NCBI GenBank assembly: GCA_963675995.2
Contig: CAXXIY010000001.1
Coordinates: 2,418,001 to 2,482,000, forward strand
Source of the DNA: JAAFHB01 sp963675995
GTDB lineage: Bacteria; Bacteroidota; Bacteroidia; Bacteroidales; Prolixibacteraceae
Direction: 5' to 3'
DNA length: 64,000 bases
Each line of letters starts with the position of its first letter. The first letter of the stretch is position 1. The position numbers were made by a program, and so were the translations under genes. This document shows positions 38,885 through 47,009 of this stretch, in pieces. The notes under the pieces were generated by a model. The model did no database searches, was not told the DNA's origin, and saw only the letters and a list, made by a program, of their open reading frames with translations.

Positions 38885-39195
38885 GTGACGTGACATAGTT
38901 TAGACGTGACGTGACGTAGGTTAGAGATAACGTCGCATAGGTTAGACGTGACGTGATGTAGGTTAGACGTGACGTAAGTTAAGCATAACGTCGCTTAGGT
39001 AAGCCCTTCGAAAGCATAGGTTAGACGTTCCAAAGTGTAGGAAAGCTCTTCGAAAGCCTAGGTTAGGCGTTCCAAAGTGTAGGTAAGCTCTTCGAAAGCA
39101 TAGGTTAGACGTTCCAAAGTGTAGGAAAGCTCTTCGAAAGCCTAGGTTAGGCATTCCAAAGTGCAGGTAAGCTCTTCGAAAGTATAGGTTAGGTG
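38885..39195. repeat. Hierarchical tandem repeat (21 to 42 to 84 bp)
   Basis: The first part (about 38885-39000) is made of 21-bp units ending in TAGGTTAGAC, one of them 5 bp short. The second part (39001-39195) is made of 42-bp units, each two diverged 21-bp halves, starting AAGCTCTTCGAAAG and ending AAAGTGTAGG. Units 1 and 3 share one set of variants and units 2 and 4 another, so the higher-order period is 84 bp. The array runs directly into the truncated recombinase frame. There are no unique spacers, so it is not CRISPR. Confidence 0.9.
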
Positions 39196-39585
39196 AAAAA
39201 GGTAATGCTCTCCTACTCGGTAGTAGCTTATCTTCAGGATTTTCGCAAGTTTTACCCCAGTGATGATTGGGTATTTGTCGGACAATACAAAGGGGAGGCA
39301 TTAAGTGCGCGCACGGTGCAGCAGGTAATGAAAAATGCTGTTACGAGAGCCAATCTTGAAAAAAAGGCAACAGTACATACTCTCAGACATTCATTTGCAA
39401 CTCATTTGCTTGAGCGAGGAACAGACATAAGGTATATTCAGCAGTTATTAGGACATAGCAGCATTAAGACTACGATGATTTACACGCACATAATGCCTGT
39501 AGCCGCTAAGAAAATTGGTTGTCCGTTGAATCAAATACCCAAGGGAAATTTTGAAATAAAAAAGATTGATAAAAACAATAAATAG
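39193..39585 (+). pseudogene. C-terminal remnant of a tyrosine recombinase
   Basis: About 130 codons keep the catalytic half of a XerC/D-like recombinase: HTLRHSFATHLL (H-x-x-R), QQLLGHSSIKTT (the H/W position) and the tyrosine in IYTHIM. The tail K-I-G-C-P-L-N-Q-I resembles the SPLD-type end of integron integrases and related Bacteroidetes recombinases. The N-terminal DNA-binding domain and the first catalytic Arg are missing, and the frame emerges from the tandem repeat. The extra helix that marks true IntI proteins is not visible. It is probably inactive. Confidence 0.8.
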
Positions 39586-39837
39586 TTTTTATTTGAAAGA
39601 ATTGCTGTTACCTTTGACATAATATATAACAAAGCATTTAGTCTAAAATTAATAAAACCAGCAGATTGAAATCAATCAAAGGTTCATAAAAGTACTATAA
39701 ACTTTCTGCTATTTACTAGTTGGCTGTAATTTAACAAGAGCGATAATTTCGTTAGATTTTTGATATAACAATATAAGGATTGACTGATAGAAGCGATAAC
39801 ATGATTTTAATTAAAATTGTATTTAATAATCTATGAT

Positions 39838-40281
39838 ATGAGAACAAGATTTATGACTTCTAAAAGTGGATTGATAAAGGTGATAATTTTTATCACAATT
39901 TTATTACTATTAGGATTGATTGGCTATTTATCCCTTGTAAACCAAAGATTAAGACCTGAAATGATAATTGTTTCCTTGATAGCTGGATTGATTATATTTC
40001 TGATGACATGGATTTGGGTAGGAACTTATTATCTTGTAAATAATGATAAACTGGTTGCAGCTTGTGGTCCATTTATTTGGAGGATAAATATTGCCGATAT
40101 TAATTATATTAGATTAAATCAAAATACCCTTGGAGGTATGTATAAAGCCACACTATCAACAAAAGGTATTGAGATTAAGTATAAAAAAAGATGTTCGTTA
40201 ATGGTATCTCCAATTCAGCAAGACAAGTTTGTTGATAGATTAAAGGAACTAAATAAAATGATTGAAATAAAAGAAAGATAA
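39838..40281 (+). CDS. Small membrane protein with bacterial PH-like domain
   Basis: The 147-residue product has two transmembrane segments (about 12-33 and 43-65) and then a cytosolic beta-rich region (YYLVNNDKLVAACGPFIWRI, then IRLNQNTLGG). This resembles PF06713-type bacterial PH domains. The ATG at 39838 is preferred over an upstream TTG. The stop is immediately followed by palindrome C1. Function unknown. Confidence 0.6.
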   Translation: MRTRFMTSKSGLIKVIIFITILLLLGLIGYLSLVNQRLRPEMIIVSLIAGLIIFLMTWIWVGTYYLVNNDKLVAACGPFIWRINIADINYIRLNQNTLGGMYKATLSTKGIEIKYKKRCSLMVSPIQQDKFVDRLKELNKMIEIKER

Positions 40282-40380
40282 ACTACCGCCAATAAGAAGG
40301 AATAGGAGCGGCGAGCAACGCCCAGCGATTATTCCCGGTTGAACTACACGCGCCGGGATCGGAGCTATGCAGTTTGCAAC
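40282..40380 (+). repeat. Intergenic palindrome C1 (attC-like)
   Basis: This GC-rich imperfect palindrome has nested pairs GGCG/CGCC and CCCGG/CCGGG. It is nearly identical to C2 at 51909 and shares its core (GTTGAACTACA...CCGG) with C3 and C4. It begins 1 nt after a stop codon. Confidence 0.6.
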
Positions 40381-40456
40381 CGTTTTATTGATTTTTGTTG
40401 AGATAAAAGAGAAGGATGTTCTTTGACGTATTGCAGGTTTTTGTGCTTTTGCGGGT

Positions 40457-40533
40457 TTAAAACGGATTATTTAATGTACTCTTACTTTGGCCGCGTAAAG
40501 CAACCTGTTGATCCGGTTTGCGGACAACATTTT
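40457..40533 (-). pseudogene. Tyrosine recombinase N-terminal remnant (copy 1)
   Basis: On the minus strand this encodes RKPDQQVALRGQSKSTLNN, the first SAM-like helix of Bacteroidetes tyrosine recombinases; the rest of the gene is missing. The same fragment recurs at about 52119-52185 and, diverged, at about 60720-60838. Confidence 0.5.
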
Positions 40534-40678
40534 CAAACTCAGGAACAAGCGCAATAGCCTGCTCAACAATAGTAAGTCCCGATTTCTTTCTCATATTCAG
40601 AAATTTTAAAGTGAATAATCTTTGAGTATAGAAAGAATCGGGTACTTTTAATGCAGCTATCCGCGTAGGCGGATTTAG

Positions 40679-40807
40679 TTCAACATTGTGTAGCATTAAT
40701 GGCGGGTGAAGCACTTTCCGCAAGGTTCGTTTCCCGCATCAGCCATCTAACGATTTGAAAGGAGATTCGCCCGCAATCCGCCACTAATGCTACACACACC
40801 GTTAGCG
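40679..40807 (+). repeat. Intergenic palindrome D (attC-like)
   Basis: GTGTAGCATTA-x-TGGCGG near the left pairs with CCGCCA-xx-TAATGCTACAC near the right. The outer sites are TTCAAC (40679) and CGTTAGC (40800), close to the inverted RYYYAAC/GTTRRRY core sites of attC. The start of the next gene is 81 nt further on. Confidence 0.6.
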
Positions 40808-40887
40808 GTCATTCTAAAAGGACAGTAGTGCAATATTTGAACGACATAGATTTATAAAACACCTTGACAAAATAAAGAACACAGATT

Positions 40888-43845
40888 ATGAATAACGGGA
40901 AAAATAGAGGTTCAATTTGGAGAATTTGGGACTTGCATGTTCATACACCTGCGACTTATGGAGGAAGTTATCAAGACTTCATTGATAATGCAAAAATAAG
41001 TAAGGCATCCGTTATTGGGATTAACGATTATTGCTCTGTTAAAGGGTATGAAGAAATAGTAAAACTTGGCGGAGTCCCCGACAAAGTTATTTTTCCTGTT
41101 GTTGAGCTGAGAATGAATAACTTGTTGACCACAAAGAAAAATCCAAATGGAGTTAAAATAAATTTCCACATAATCTTTGATAATGATACCGTCACTTTCC
41201 CGAAGATATCAACTTGGATTTCGTCATTAAAATGCTTGGATGAAAAAGGAAATAAAATTCAACTTGGCGTAGCAACAGACTTGTCAAAAACATCATTTGA
41301 TTTCGATCATGTAGTAGAGAGCTTAAAAGAATATGGTTTATACGAAACACATTCTTTAATTTGGTTGCCATACGACGAGTATGGAGGGATAGATGAAATA
41401 GATCCTGTATCAGACGGTTATTTTAAGTTATCCCTCATAAATAAATCTCACATTTTGGGTTCATCAACAAAAAATCAAATTGATTTTTTTAATTGGAATG
41501 ACCCCAAATATACAAAAGAACAATATCAAGATTGGTTTGACAAACCAAAACCATGTATTAAAGGATCAGATGCACACAAAATCGATTATCCATTCGGACA
41601 TCTAAGAAATCAATTATCTCAACCTATTGAAAAATATTGTTGGATTTGTGCAGATATGACCTTCAAAGGGCTTAAACAAATTATTGTAGAACCAGACAGA
41701 GTTTCAATTTGTGATGAACCTGATTTGTTGAAAAGGGTTAGGTTAAATAAAACTAAGTTTATTAAATCTCTTTCAATCGACAAAGTTGCTAACATAAATA
41801 TTGATGATGTGTGGTTTGAGAAATTCTACATTGAGTTCAACAGCTCATTAGTTGCAATCATTGGTAATAAAGGGAGTGGGAAAAGTGCAATTACTGATGT
41901 TATTAGCTTATGTGGCAACACTCATCAGGATAAAGAAAATTTCTCATTTCTTACTCAAAACAAATTTAGAAAACTTAAGCCGTATAATTTATCCGAGCGA
42001 TTTGATGCAGTTTTAATATGGGAAGATGGAACAGAAGAAATTAAAAGACTTAATCAAAATCCAGACAAGAGATTACCTGAAAGGGTAAAATATATACCTC
42101 AAAATTTTCTAGAAAGACTTTGTGCGAATGTTGAGAGTGATGATTTTGAAAAAGAACTTAAGCAGATTATTTTTTCTCACACCCCACCTGATAAACGACT
42201 CGAAAAATCAACTCTTGATGAACTTATAAATTTTAAATCAAGTCTTGTAAACGATGAACTTATTTTACTTCAAAGTGAAATTTCGAAAATTAACATTCAA
42301 ATAATTGAACTTGAGAACAAGGCGACTATTGATTTTAAGAAAACAATTGAAAATAAACTAGAACTAAAGAAAAACGAATTAACAACACATCTTAGTGTTG
42401 TTCCAAAGAAGCCAATAACAGAGCAAGTTAATGAGGAAAGTTCGAAGTTGGTTAGTAGCTTAAATCTAATTAGGGATGAAATAAAAATACTTGAAGAAGA
42501 AATATTAAGTCACAAAAAAGAGAGAAGCTCATTCTTGTTCAAACAGGAAGAGTTAAATCGAGCATTACAATATTTCAAAAATATCGACGGTCAATTAAAG
42601 AAAATTCAAGACCCATTAAATGAGTACAATATTATTCTCGATAAGCACAAGTTAAACAAAGTCGACATTTTTAGTTATAATATTGATGTTACGTCTATTG
42701 AGGTTGAACTTGACAATGTTAAAAATTCAATAGCCCAAATTGATCTAATTATTGATCCGGAAAATATTAATGGAAAAACCGTTAAGCTCAAAAATCTTAA
42801 TGAGAATCTTCAAAAGGGTCAAGAAGAATTAGATAAACCGGCAAAAGAACAACAAAAATTTCTAGACGATTTTAAAAGATGGGAAATCCAAAAGAATGAA
42901 ATTGAAGGAAATATTGACACTGAAGGGTCTTTAAAGTTTCTTGAAAACCAAATTAAATACTTGGAATTAGAACTTATACCTTTATTAAATCAGAAGTATA
43001 GTGAACGTAAAAAAGTTATAGGAGAATTATTTGATAAGAAAATTGAGCTTATCAACATTAGGAAAGAATTGTTCTTGCCCGTTTCTCAGTTCATTGATGA
43101 TTTCAAAGAATTAAAATCCAGATATGATGTAAAAATTGATGTTGCATTAGAATTACGTTCTTTTGTTGACAATTTCTTCAGTAAAATTAATCAAGGTAAA
43201 ACAGGCACATTTTGTGGCAAAGAGGAAGGTTACAAAAGACTTTTAGACATTATCGAAAAAGCACATTTTGACACGAAAGATGCTTTTATTTCGTTTACAG
43301 ACGAAATAATTGACAATTTACGATTTGATAAAAGAAGTCCAGAGAATTCTATAACGGATATTGGAAGCCAATTAAGGAAAGGTGTTGAAATTACTGAACT
43401 ATACGATTTTATATACTACTATGACTATTTACAACCAGTCTATAATCTTAAACTTGGTATTAAAACCTTGCAAGAGCTTTCTCCAGGAGAAAGAGGAGCA
43501 TTACTTCTAATTTTTTACCTAATACTAGATAATGATGACATTCCCCTGATTATAGATCAACCAGAGGAGAATCTTGATAATGAAAGTGTGTATCACATTC
43601 TGGTTCATTTTATCAAAAAAGTAAAGGAAAAACGGCAAATAATAATTGTAACTCATAATCCGAATCTTGCTATTGTATGTGATGCAGACCAAATAATTCA
43701 TATGCAAATTGAAAAGGAAAACAGAAATACTGTAAAATTTTATTCAGGCGCTATTGAAGACGAAATTACAAATAGATCAGTTGTTAATGTTTTGGAGGGG
43801 ACTCTACCAGCATTTAATAATAGGGACTTAAAATACACTCGATAA
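40888..43845 (+). CDS. PHP-domain/SMC-like ATPase (TrlF-like), defence candidate
   Basis: The 985-residue product starts with a PHP phosphoesterase-like domain: WDLHVHT (HxH, about residue 14), GINDYC near 45 and KGSDAH near 230. An ABC/SMC-like ATPase follows, split by a long coiled coil: Walker A IIGNKGSGKSA near 323, coiled coil about 430-760, signature LSPGERGA near 863, Walker B LIIDQPEENLD near 886, and the switch His in VTHNP. PHP-plus-SMC-ATPase proteins of this type (some pipelines call them TrlF family) occur in mobile islands. An anti-phage or anti-plasmid nuclease role is an inference. It occupies one cassette-like unit between palindromes D and A1. Confidence 0.85.
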   Translation: MNNGKNRGSIWRIWDLHVHTPATYGGSYQDFIDNAKISKASVIGINDYCSVKGYEEIVKLGGVPDKVIFPVVELRMNNLLTTKKNPNGVKINFHIIFDNDTVTFPKISTWISSLKCLDEKGNKIQLGVATDLSKTSFDFDHVVESLKEYGLYETHSLIWLPYDEYGGIDEIDPVSDGYFKLSLINKSHILGSSTKNQIDFFNWNDPKYTKEQYQDWFDKPKPCIKGSDAHKIDYPFGHLRNQLSQPIEKYCWICADMTFKGLKQIIVEPDRVSICDEPDLLKRVRLNKTKFIKSLSIDKVANINIDDVWFEKFYIEFNSSLVAIIGNKGSGKSAITDVISLCGNTHQDKENFSFLTQNKFRKLKPYNLSERFDAVLIWEDGTEEIKRLNQNPDKRLPERVKYIPQNFLERLCANVESDDFEKELKQIIFSHTPPDKRLEKSTLDELINFKSSLVNDELILLQSEISKINIQIIELENKATIDFKKTIENKLELKKNELTTHLSVVPKKPITEQVNEESSKLVSSLNLIRDEIKILEEEILSHKKERSSFLFKQEELNRALQYFKNIDGQLKKIQDPLNEYNIILDKHKLNKVDIFSYNIDVTSIEVELDNVKNSIAQIDLIIDPENINGKTVKLKNLNENLQKGQEELDKPAKEQQKFLDDFKRWEIQKNEIEGNIDTEGSLKFLENQIKYLELELIPLLNQKYSERKKVIGELFDKKIELINIRKELFLPVSQFIDDFKELKSRYDVKIDVALELRSFVDNFFSKINQGKTGTFCGKEEGYKRLLDIIEKAHFDTKDAFISFTDEIIDNLRFDKRSPENSITDIGSQLRKGVEITELYDFIYYYDYLQPVYNLKLGIKTLQELSPGERGALLLIFYLILDNDDIPLIIDQPEENLDNESVYHILVHFIKKVKEKRQIIIVTHNPNLAIVCDADQIIHMQIEKENRNTVKFYSGAIEDEITNRSVVNVLEGTLPAFNNRDLKYTR

Positions 43846-43887
43846 AATCATTAAGTGACTGATAAATTGACAAATAAAGAACGAGCT

Positions 43888-44430
43888 GCTAACAAAAACT
43901 ATATGTCAATTGCCGTTTCCGTGCTGACAACAAGCCATGTAGCCCGCAACAACGGCATCGGGGTTCGACAGAAAAGTAACCCGCAGTCGGCAACTGCATA
44001 TAGTGTGCCGAGAAGCAGGACATCGGCGAATAAAGTTCTGCATGCTGTAATCAAGATGGAGGAACCGGATATCTGACGGATGAGCCTCCGGTGTCGCCTT
44101 ACAGTAGGGGGCATCAAACCGCCTAAAGGTGCTGTGGTAAAGATCTATGGTGCTGAGCGTTTAGGTTAAAAGTGATACCTTTAGTGTCATTTGGTATGAA
44201 TATAGGAGTTGAACAAAATTAAAGCGCTGAAAAGGTGTCGAGAAGGATTCGCTAGTATGAATTACATTTTGCCAACCTGAAAAGGGATGAGCTTTTTAAT
44301 GTATGACTTATTAGAAGAGCCGTGTGATGGTAGACTAGCAAGCACGGTTCTTTGAGAGGCTTGGGGCGAATAGAAGATCAAAGAAGTTAAATTCTCCTGC
44401 CTACTTGGTTTTGCGAAACGTTGTGGGTCA
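43888..44430 (+). repeat. Intergenic palindrome A1 (attC-like), split by a group II intron
   Basis: The left part (43888-44002) begins GCTAACAAAAACTATATG and ends CAACTGCATATA. The right part (44408-44430) carries the closing core site CGTTGTGGG. In the uninterrupted relative A3 the sequence runs CATATAGTTCCGTTCGTTAGC, which shows the split. The inner arms AACTATATG and CATATAGTT are complementary. Confidence 0.7.
44003..44407 (+). mobile_element. Group II intron RNA without reverse transcriptase (copy 1)
   Basis: The 5' end GTGTGCCG fits the GUGYG consensus. Domain V is at 44318-44350: GAGCCGTG pairs with CACGGTTC. Domain VI follows (AGGCTTGGGG ... CTCCTGCCT), and the 3' end is near CCTACTTG. 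It aligns along its length with copy 2 but is about 250 bp shorter in domain I-IV. There is no intron-encoded protein frame. The ends are accurate to a few bases only. Confidence 0.8.
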
Positions 44431-44676
44431 GTTTAATCGCTCCTCGAAGTAGTTTCGTTTTTTGACAAGGTTCTTAAATTGACTGTTTTGGCTGCTTGAG
44501 AGATTTTCACTGTTTGACAGGTTTGAGCGGTTAACCAGGTTTTTAAGTCGGTTCGGTTTGACAAGTCTTCAGGTTTTGGGAGAACCGATTTCATCTAAAA
44601 CACTCATTTGCAACTTAACACAGACTGCAACCGGAAACATCGTATTGGACAAAGTTTATAATTAAAAAGACATAGT
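44408..44676. other. Spacer after the intron-split palindrome
   Basis: Low-complexity sequence with repeated GTTTGACAGG/GACAAGGTT-like words. No gene. Confidence 0.4.
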
Positions 44677-45069
44677 ATGACATTTACAAACGAAGAAAAA
44701 CCAAAACTATTTACCAAGCCGGCAATTCTAATTTTCTCGATTTTACTTTCGACATTTTTTGGAGCGCTTCTCTTTGCTCAAAATTTAATTGGAGTAGCTA
44801 AGAAAAAGGATATTTGGGGCGTTATTTCGTTTTCCATTATTTGGAACGCTATTCTCATAAGATTTCTTGGTAAATTTATTCCTAACAGCCTAATAGTTTT
44901 CGGAATCACAAATGCTATTGGAGGTTTGATTTTGATTTTCCCATTTTGGAATTATTACTTACAGGAAATAGTTGATTATAAGGCAAGAAAAATATGGGGA
45001 CCATTAATTCTTTTCGTTGTATTAGTAGGAGGTTTTTCTGCATTTCTACTTTTAAAGAAAGGACAATAA
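44677..45069 (+). CDS. Small four-helix membrane protein of unknown function
   Basis: The 130-residue product has four hydrophobic segments (about residues 14-36, 46-64, 68-88 and 104-125) and a Lys-rich tail. I recognise no family. It is a single-gene unit between palindromes A1 and B1, with its stop 32 nt before B1. Confidence 0.6.
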   Translation: MTFTNEEKPKLFTKPAILIFSILLSTFFGALLFAQNLIGVAKKKDIWGVISFSIIWNAILIRFLGKFIPNSLIVFGITNAIGGLILIFPFWNYYLQEIVDYKARKIWGPLILFVVLVGGFSAFLLLKKGQ

Positions 45070-45100
45070 GTATCAATGAGCGAATTAAGAAAACTGACAC

Positions 45101-45251
45101 CACAACATCAGTTACCCGGCAAGTCCGGAGGCAGTGGTTTTCGGTGGGCATCTTTCCGCTCAGGCTGTTTTTCGGCTTGACAGGAAATCGAAGATCAGCG
45201 GAGCTAAATCGCCCACAATCCGCCCCTGCGTGTAGCTTCCTACGTTATGGG
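45101..45251 (+). repeat. Intergenic palindrome B1 (attC-like, intact)
   Basis: It shares almost its whole length with B2 (GGCAGTGGTTTTCGGTG, then GCATCTTTCCGCTCA). The right end reads GCGTGTAGCTTCCTACGTTATGGG, which is unbroken here and split by an intron in B2. The left end (CACAACATCAGTTACCCG) is slightly diverged. Confidence 0.7.
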
Positions 45252-45255
45252 CAAG

Positions 45256-45285
45256 TTTGATTTCTCGCGAAAAGTAGTAACTTTG
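45256..45285 (+). promoter_or_regulatory. Promoter of the mazEF pair
   Basis: TTTG at 45256-45259 and TAACTTTG at 45278-45285 are separated by 18 nt, a near-ideal Bacteroidetes sigma-ABfr promoter. It starts 5 nt after palindrome B1 ends and lies 25 nt before mazE. Confidence 0.75.
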
Positions 45286-45310
45286 TAATTACATTATAAA
45301 AATTGACACG

Positions 45311-45556
45311 ATGGAAGTTTCTGTAATAAAAATTGGTAATTCAAAGGGAATCCGACTTAGCAAGACATTGTTGGACAAGTATAATATCCAAGACACAGTT
45401 GAGGTGATCCTCGAAAAAGGACAAATCGTCATAAAACCATTATCCAGACCGCGAAAAGGTTGGGAAAAAGCTTTCAAAAAAATGGCTGAGAATGGCGATG
45501 ACAGATTGCTGATTAACGATGTTTTTGACGATGAAAACCTTGAAGAATGGAAATAA
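45311..45556 (+). CDS. mazE: MazE-like antitoxin (AbrB/SpoVT fold)
   Basis: The 81-residue product has an N-terminal AbrB-type swapped-hairpin domain (VIKIGNSKGIRLSKTLLDKY, about 5-24). An acidic C-terminal tail should wrap around and block the toxin. It overlaps the toxin gene by 10 nt, which is typical for coupled expression, and has its own promoter. Confidence 0.9.
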   Translation: MEVSVIKIGNSKGIRLSKTLLDKYNIQDTVEVILEKGQIVIKPLSRPRKGWEKAFKKMAENGDDRLLINDVFDDENLEEWK

Positions 45557-45870
45557 GTCAATATCAAATCATTCTAGTTAATCTCGACCCGACACTTGGG
45601 AGCGAGATTAAAAAAACCAGACCGTGCGTTGTGATTTCACCTAACGAGATGAATAAATTTTTAAATACGGTTGTAATTGCTCCTATGACAACAAGTTCTA
45701 AAAATTATCCTACCAGAATTGAAGTTAGACATGACAATAAAATCGGATGGATTGTTTTAGACCAGATTAGAACGATCGACAAACAGAGAATAATTAAGGA
45801 CCTTGGCCGATTAACAAAGTCCGAGATAAATGAGCTGAAATCAGTATTAAAAGAAACCTATATTGATTGA
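45547..45870 (+). CDS. mazF: MazF/PemK-family mRNA interferase toxin
   Basis: The 107-residue product shows the family motifs QYQIILVNLDPTLGSEIKKTRPCVVIS near the start, NTVVIAPMTT in the middle, and DQIRTIDKQRI. These include the conserved Arg and Thr of the RNA-cutting site. It would cleave mRNA when freed from MazE. It lies 7 nt before palindrome B2. Confidence 0.93.
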   Translation: MEISQYQIILVNLDPTLGSEIKKTRPCVVISPNEMNKFLNTVVIAPMTTSSKNYPTRIEVRHDNKIGWIVLDQIRTIDKQRIIKDLGRLTKSEINELKSVLKETYID

Positions 45871-45876
45871 AAACCA

Positions 45877-46680
45877 GCCCATAACTTCAGCTACCCGTCA
45901 AGGTCGGCATCAGTGGTTTTCGGTGTGCATCTTTCCGCTCAAGCTGTTTTTCGGCTTGACAGGAATCGAAGATTAGCGAAAGCCAAATCGCCCGCAATTC
46001 GCCCCTGCGTGTATTGTGTCAAGAAGTAGGTTTACCTACATGCTGTAATTAAGATGATGGAATCCAGTTGTAAGGATGAACCATCGGTGTCGTCTTACAG
46101 GAGGAGGCATCAAACCACCTAAAGGTGCTGTGGTAAAGAGCCATGGTTCTGAGCGTTTAGGAGAAGATAAGCTACGAGTTTATCAGGTATGGATATAGGA
46201 GCTGAACGAGAGTGAACCCTTGATGACGAGTCGGGAAGTTGGTACATCCAGTCAAAAGCTACGGAGTATGTGACGGAGTGATAAACTTAGCGGGCACCTG
46301 TTTACTGGCTAAGTGGCTGGCGTCTTTCAGAGGGCAGGAACTATATTTGGGCTTTATTATGGAACTTGAGAACCTGCATGTTTATGCTAAGGGAAACGCA
46401 CAATGGGTACAACCCAGAGGCGGTAAACTGATGAATCTTGCAGGGGCAGACTAACACGTAGTAGTGAGGAAGTTCCTGTAATGGGAATGGAGCAAAGGGG
46501 TTAGCTAATAGGAAATGCAATTTGCCAACTTTAACAAGGATGAGCTTTATATTGTATGACCTATTAGAAGAGCCGTGTGATTGGAGACTATCAAGCAGGG
46601 TTCTGTGAGAGGCTTGGGGTGAATCGAAGATCAACGAAGTTAAATTCCCCTTGCCTACTCGGAGCTTCCTATGTTATGCA
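45877..46680 (+). repeat. Intergenic palindrome B2 (attC-like), split by a group II intron
   Basis: The left part (45877-46015) begins GCCCATAAC-TTC-AGCTAC and ends GCCCCTGCGTGTA. The right part (46663-46680) is AGCTTCCTATGTTATGC. The joined sequence matches the end of intact B1. AGCTAC and GTAGCT, and CATAAC and GTTATG, form the inverted core pairs. Confidence 0.75.
46016..46662 (+). mobile_element. Group II intron RNA without reverse transcriptase (copy 2)
   Basis: It begins GTGTCAAGAAG and contains the domain I block shared with copy 1 (GGAGGCATCAAACC, CTAAAGGTGCTGTGG). Domain V is at 46570-46603 (GAGCCGTG ... CAGGGTTC) and domain VI follows (AGGCTTGGGG ... CCCCTTGCCT), ending near CTACTCGG. 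One domain V stem pair is mismatched (G-G) compared with copy 1, so splicing may be impaired. It is about 647 bp with no protein frame. Confidence 0.85.
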
Positions 46681-47009
46681 CCATTTTAAAGACGACAGCA
46701 ATATGAAACAGATTCTTATTATTATCCTTTTACTCTTTTGTAAAATAGTTGGTGCCCAAGACTTAATTGGGACGCCAAAGAGTTTAATTTTGGTTTATAA
46801 TTACCCCGGAAATTACTTCTATCTTCAACTTAATGGAGAGGACAAAAGGAAAACAGAAAATGAAAACGTTTTCGTAATTGACAATGAACTAGTTCAAGTC
46901 AAAACTTTGCATAAAGACAAGTTTATTTACATATTCCGGTGATACCCGTTCACGTTTTCCGGTGATGTCCGTTCACTGTTTGTTCAAAAACGATTAGGCA
47001 AATGTAACA

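Noticed and set aside
38885..39195. Possible CRISPR array
   Set aside because: The repeats are contiguous, with no unique spacers and no cas genes.
38963..39301. Minus-strand frame with a repeating 14-residue F-R-R-A-x-L-H-F-G-T pattern
   Set aside because: The pattern is only the translation of the 42-bp tandem repeat; it has no start context or known repeat-protein features.
39193..39585. Call as a true integron integrase (IntI)
   Set aside because: The IntI-specific helix insertion before the H-x-x-R box is not seen; the remnant is only called tyrosine recombinase.
46239..46454. Plus-strand frame of 71 codons
   Set aside because: It lies inside group II intron domain I-IV RNA and has no reverse-transcriptase or maturase motif.
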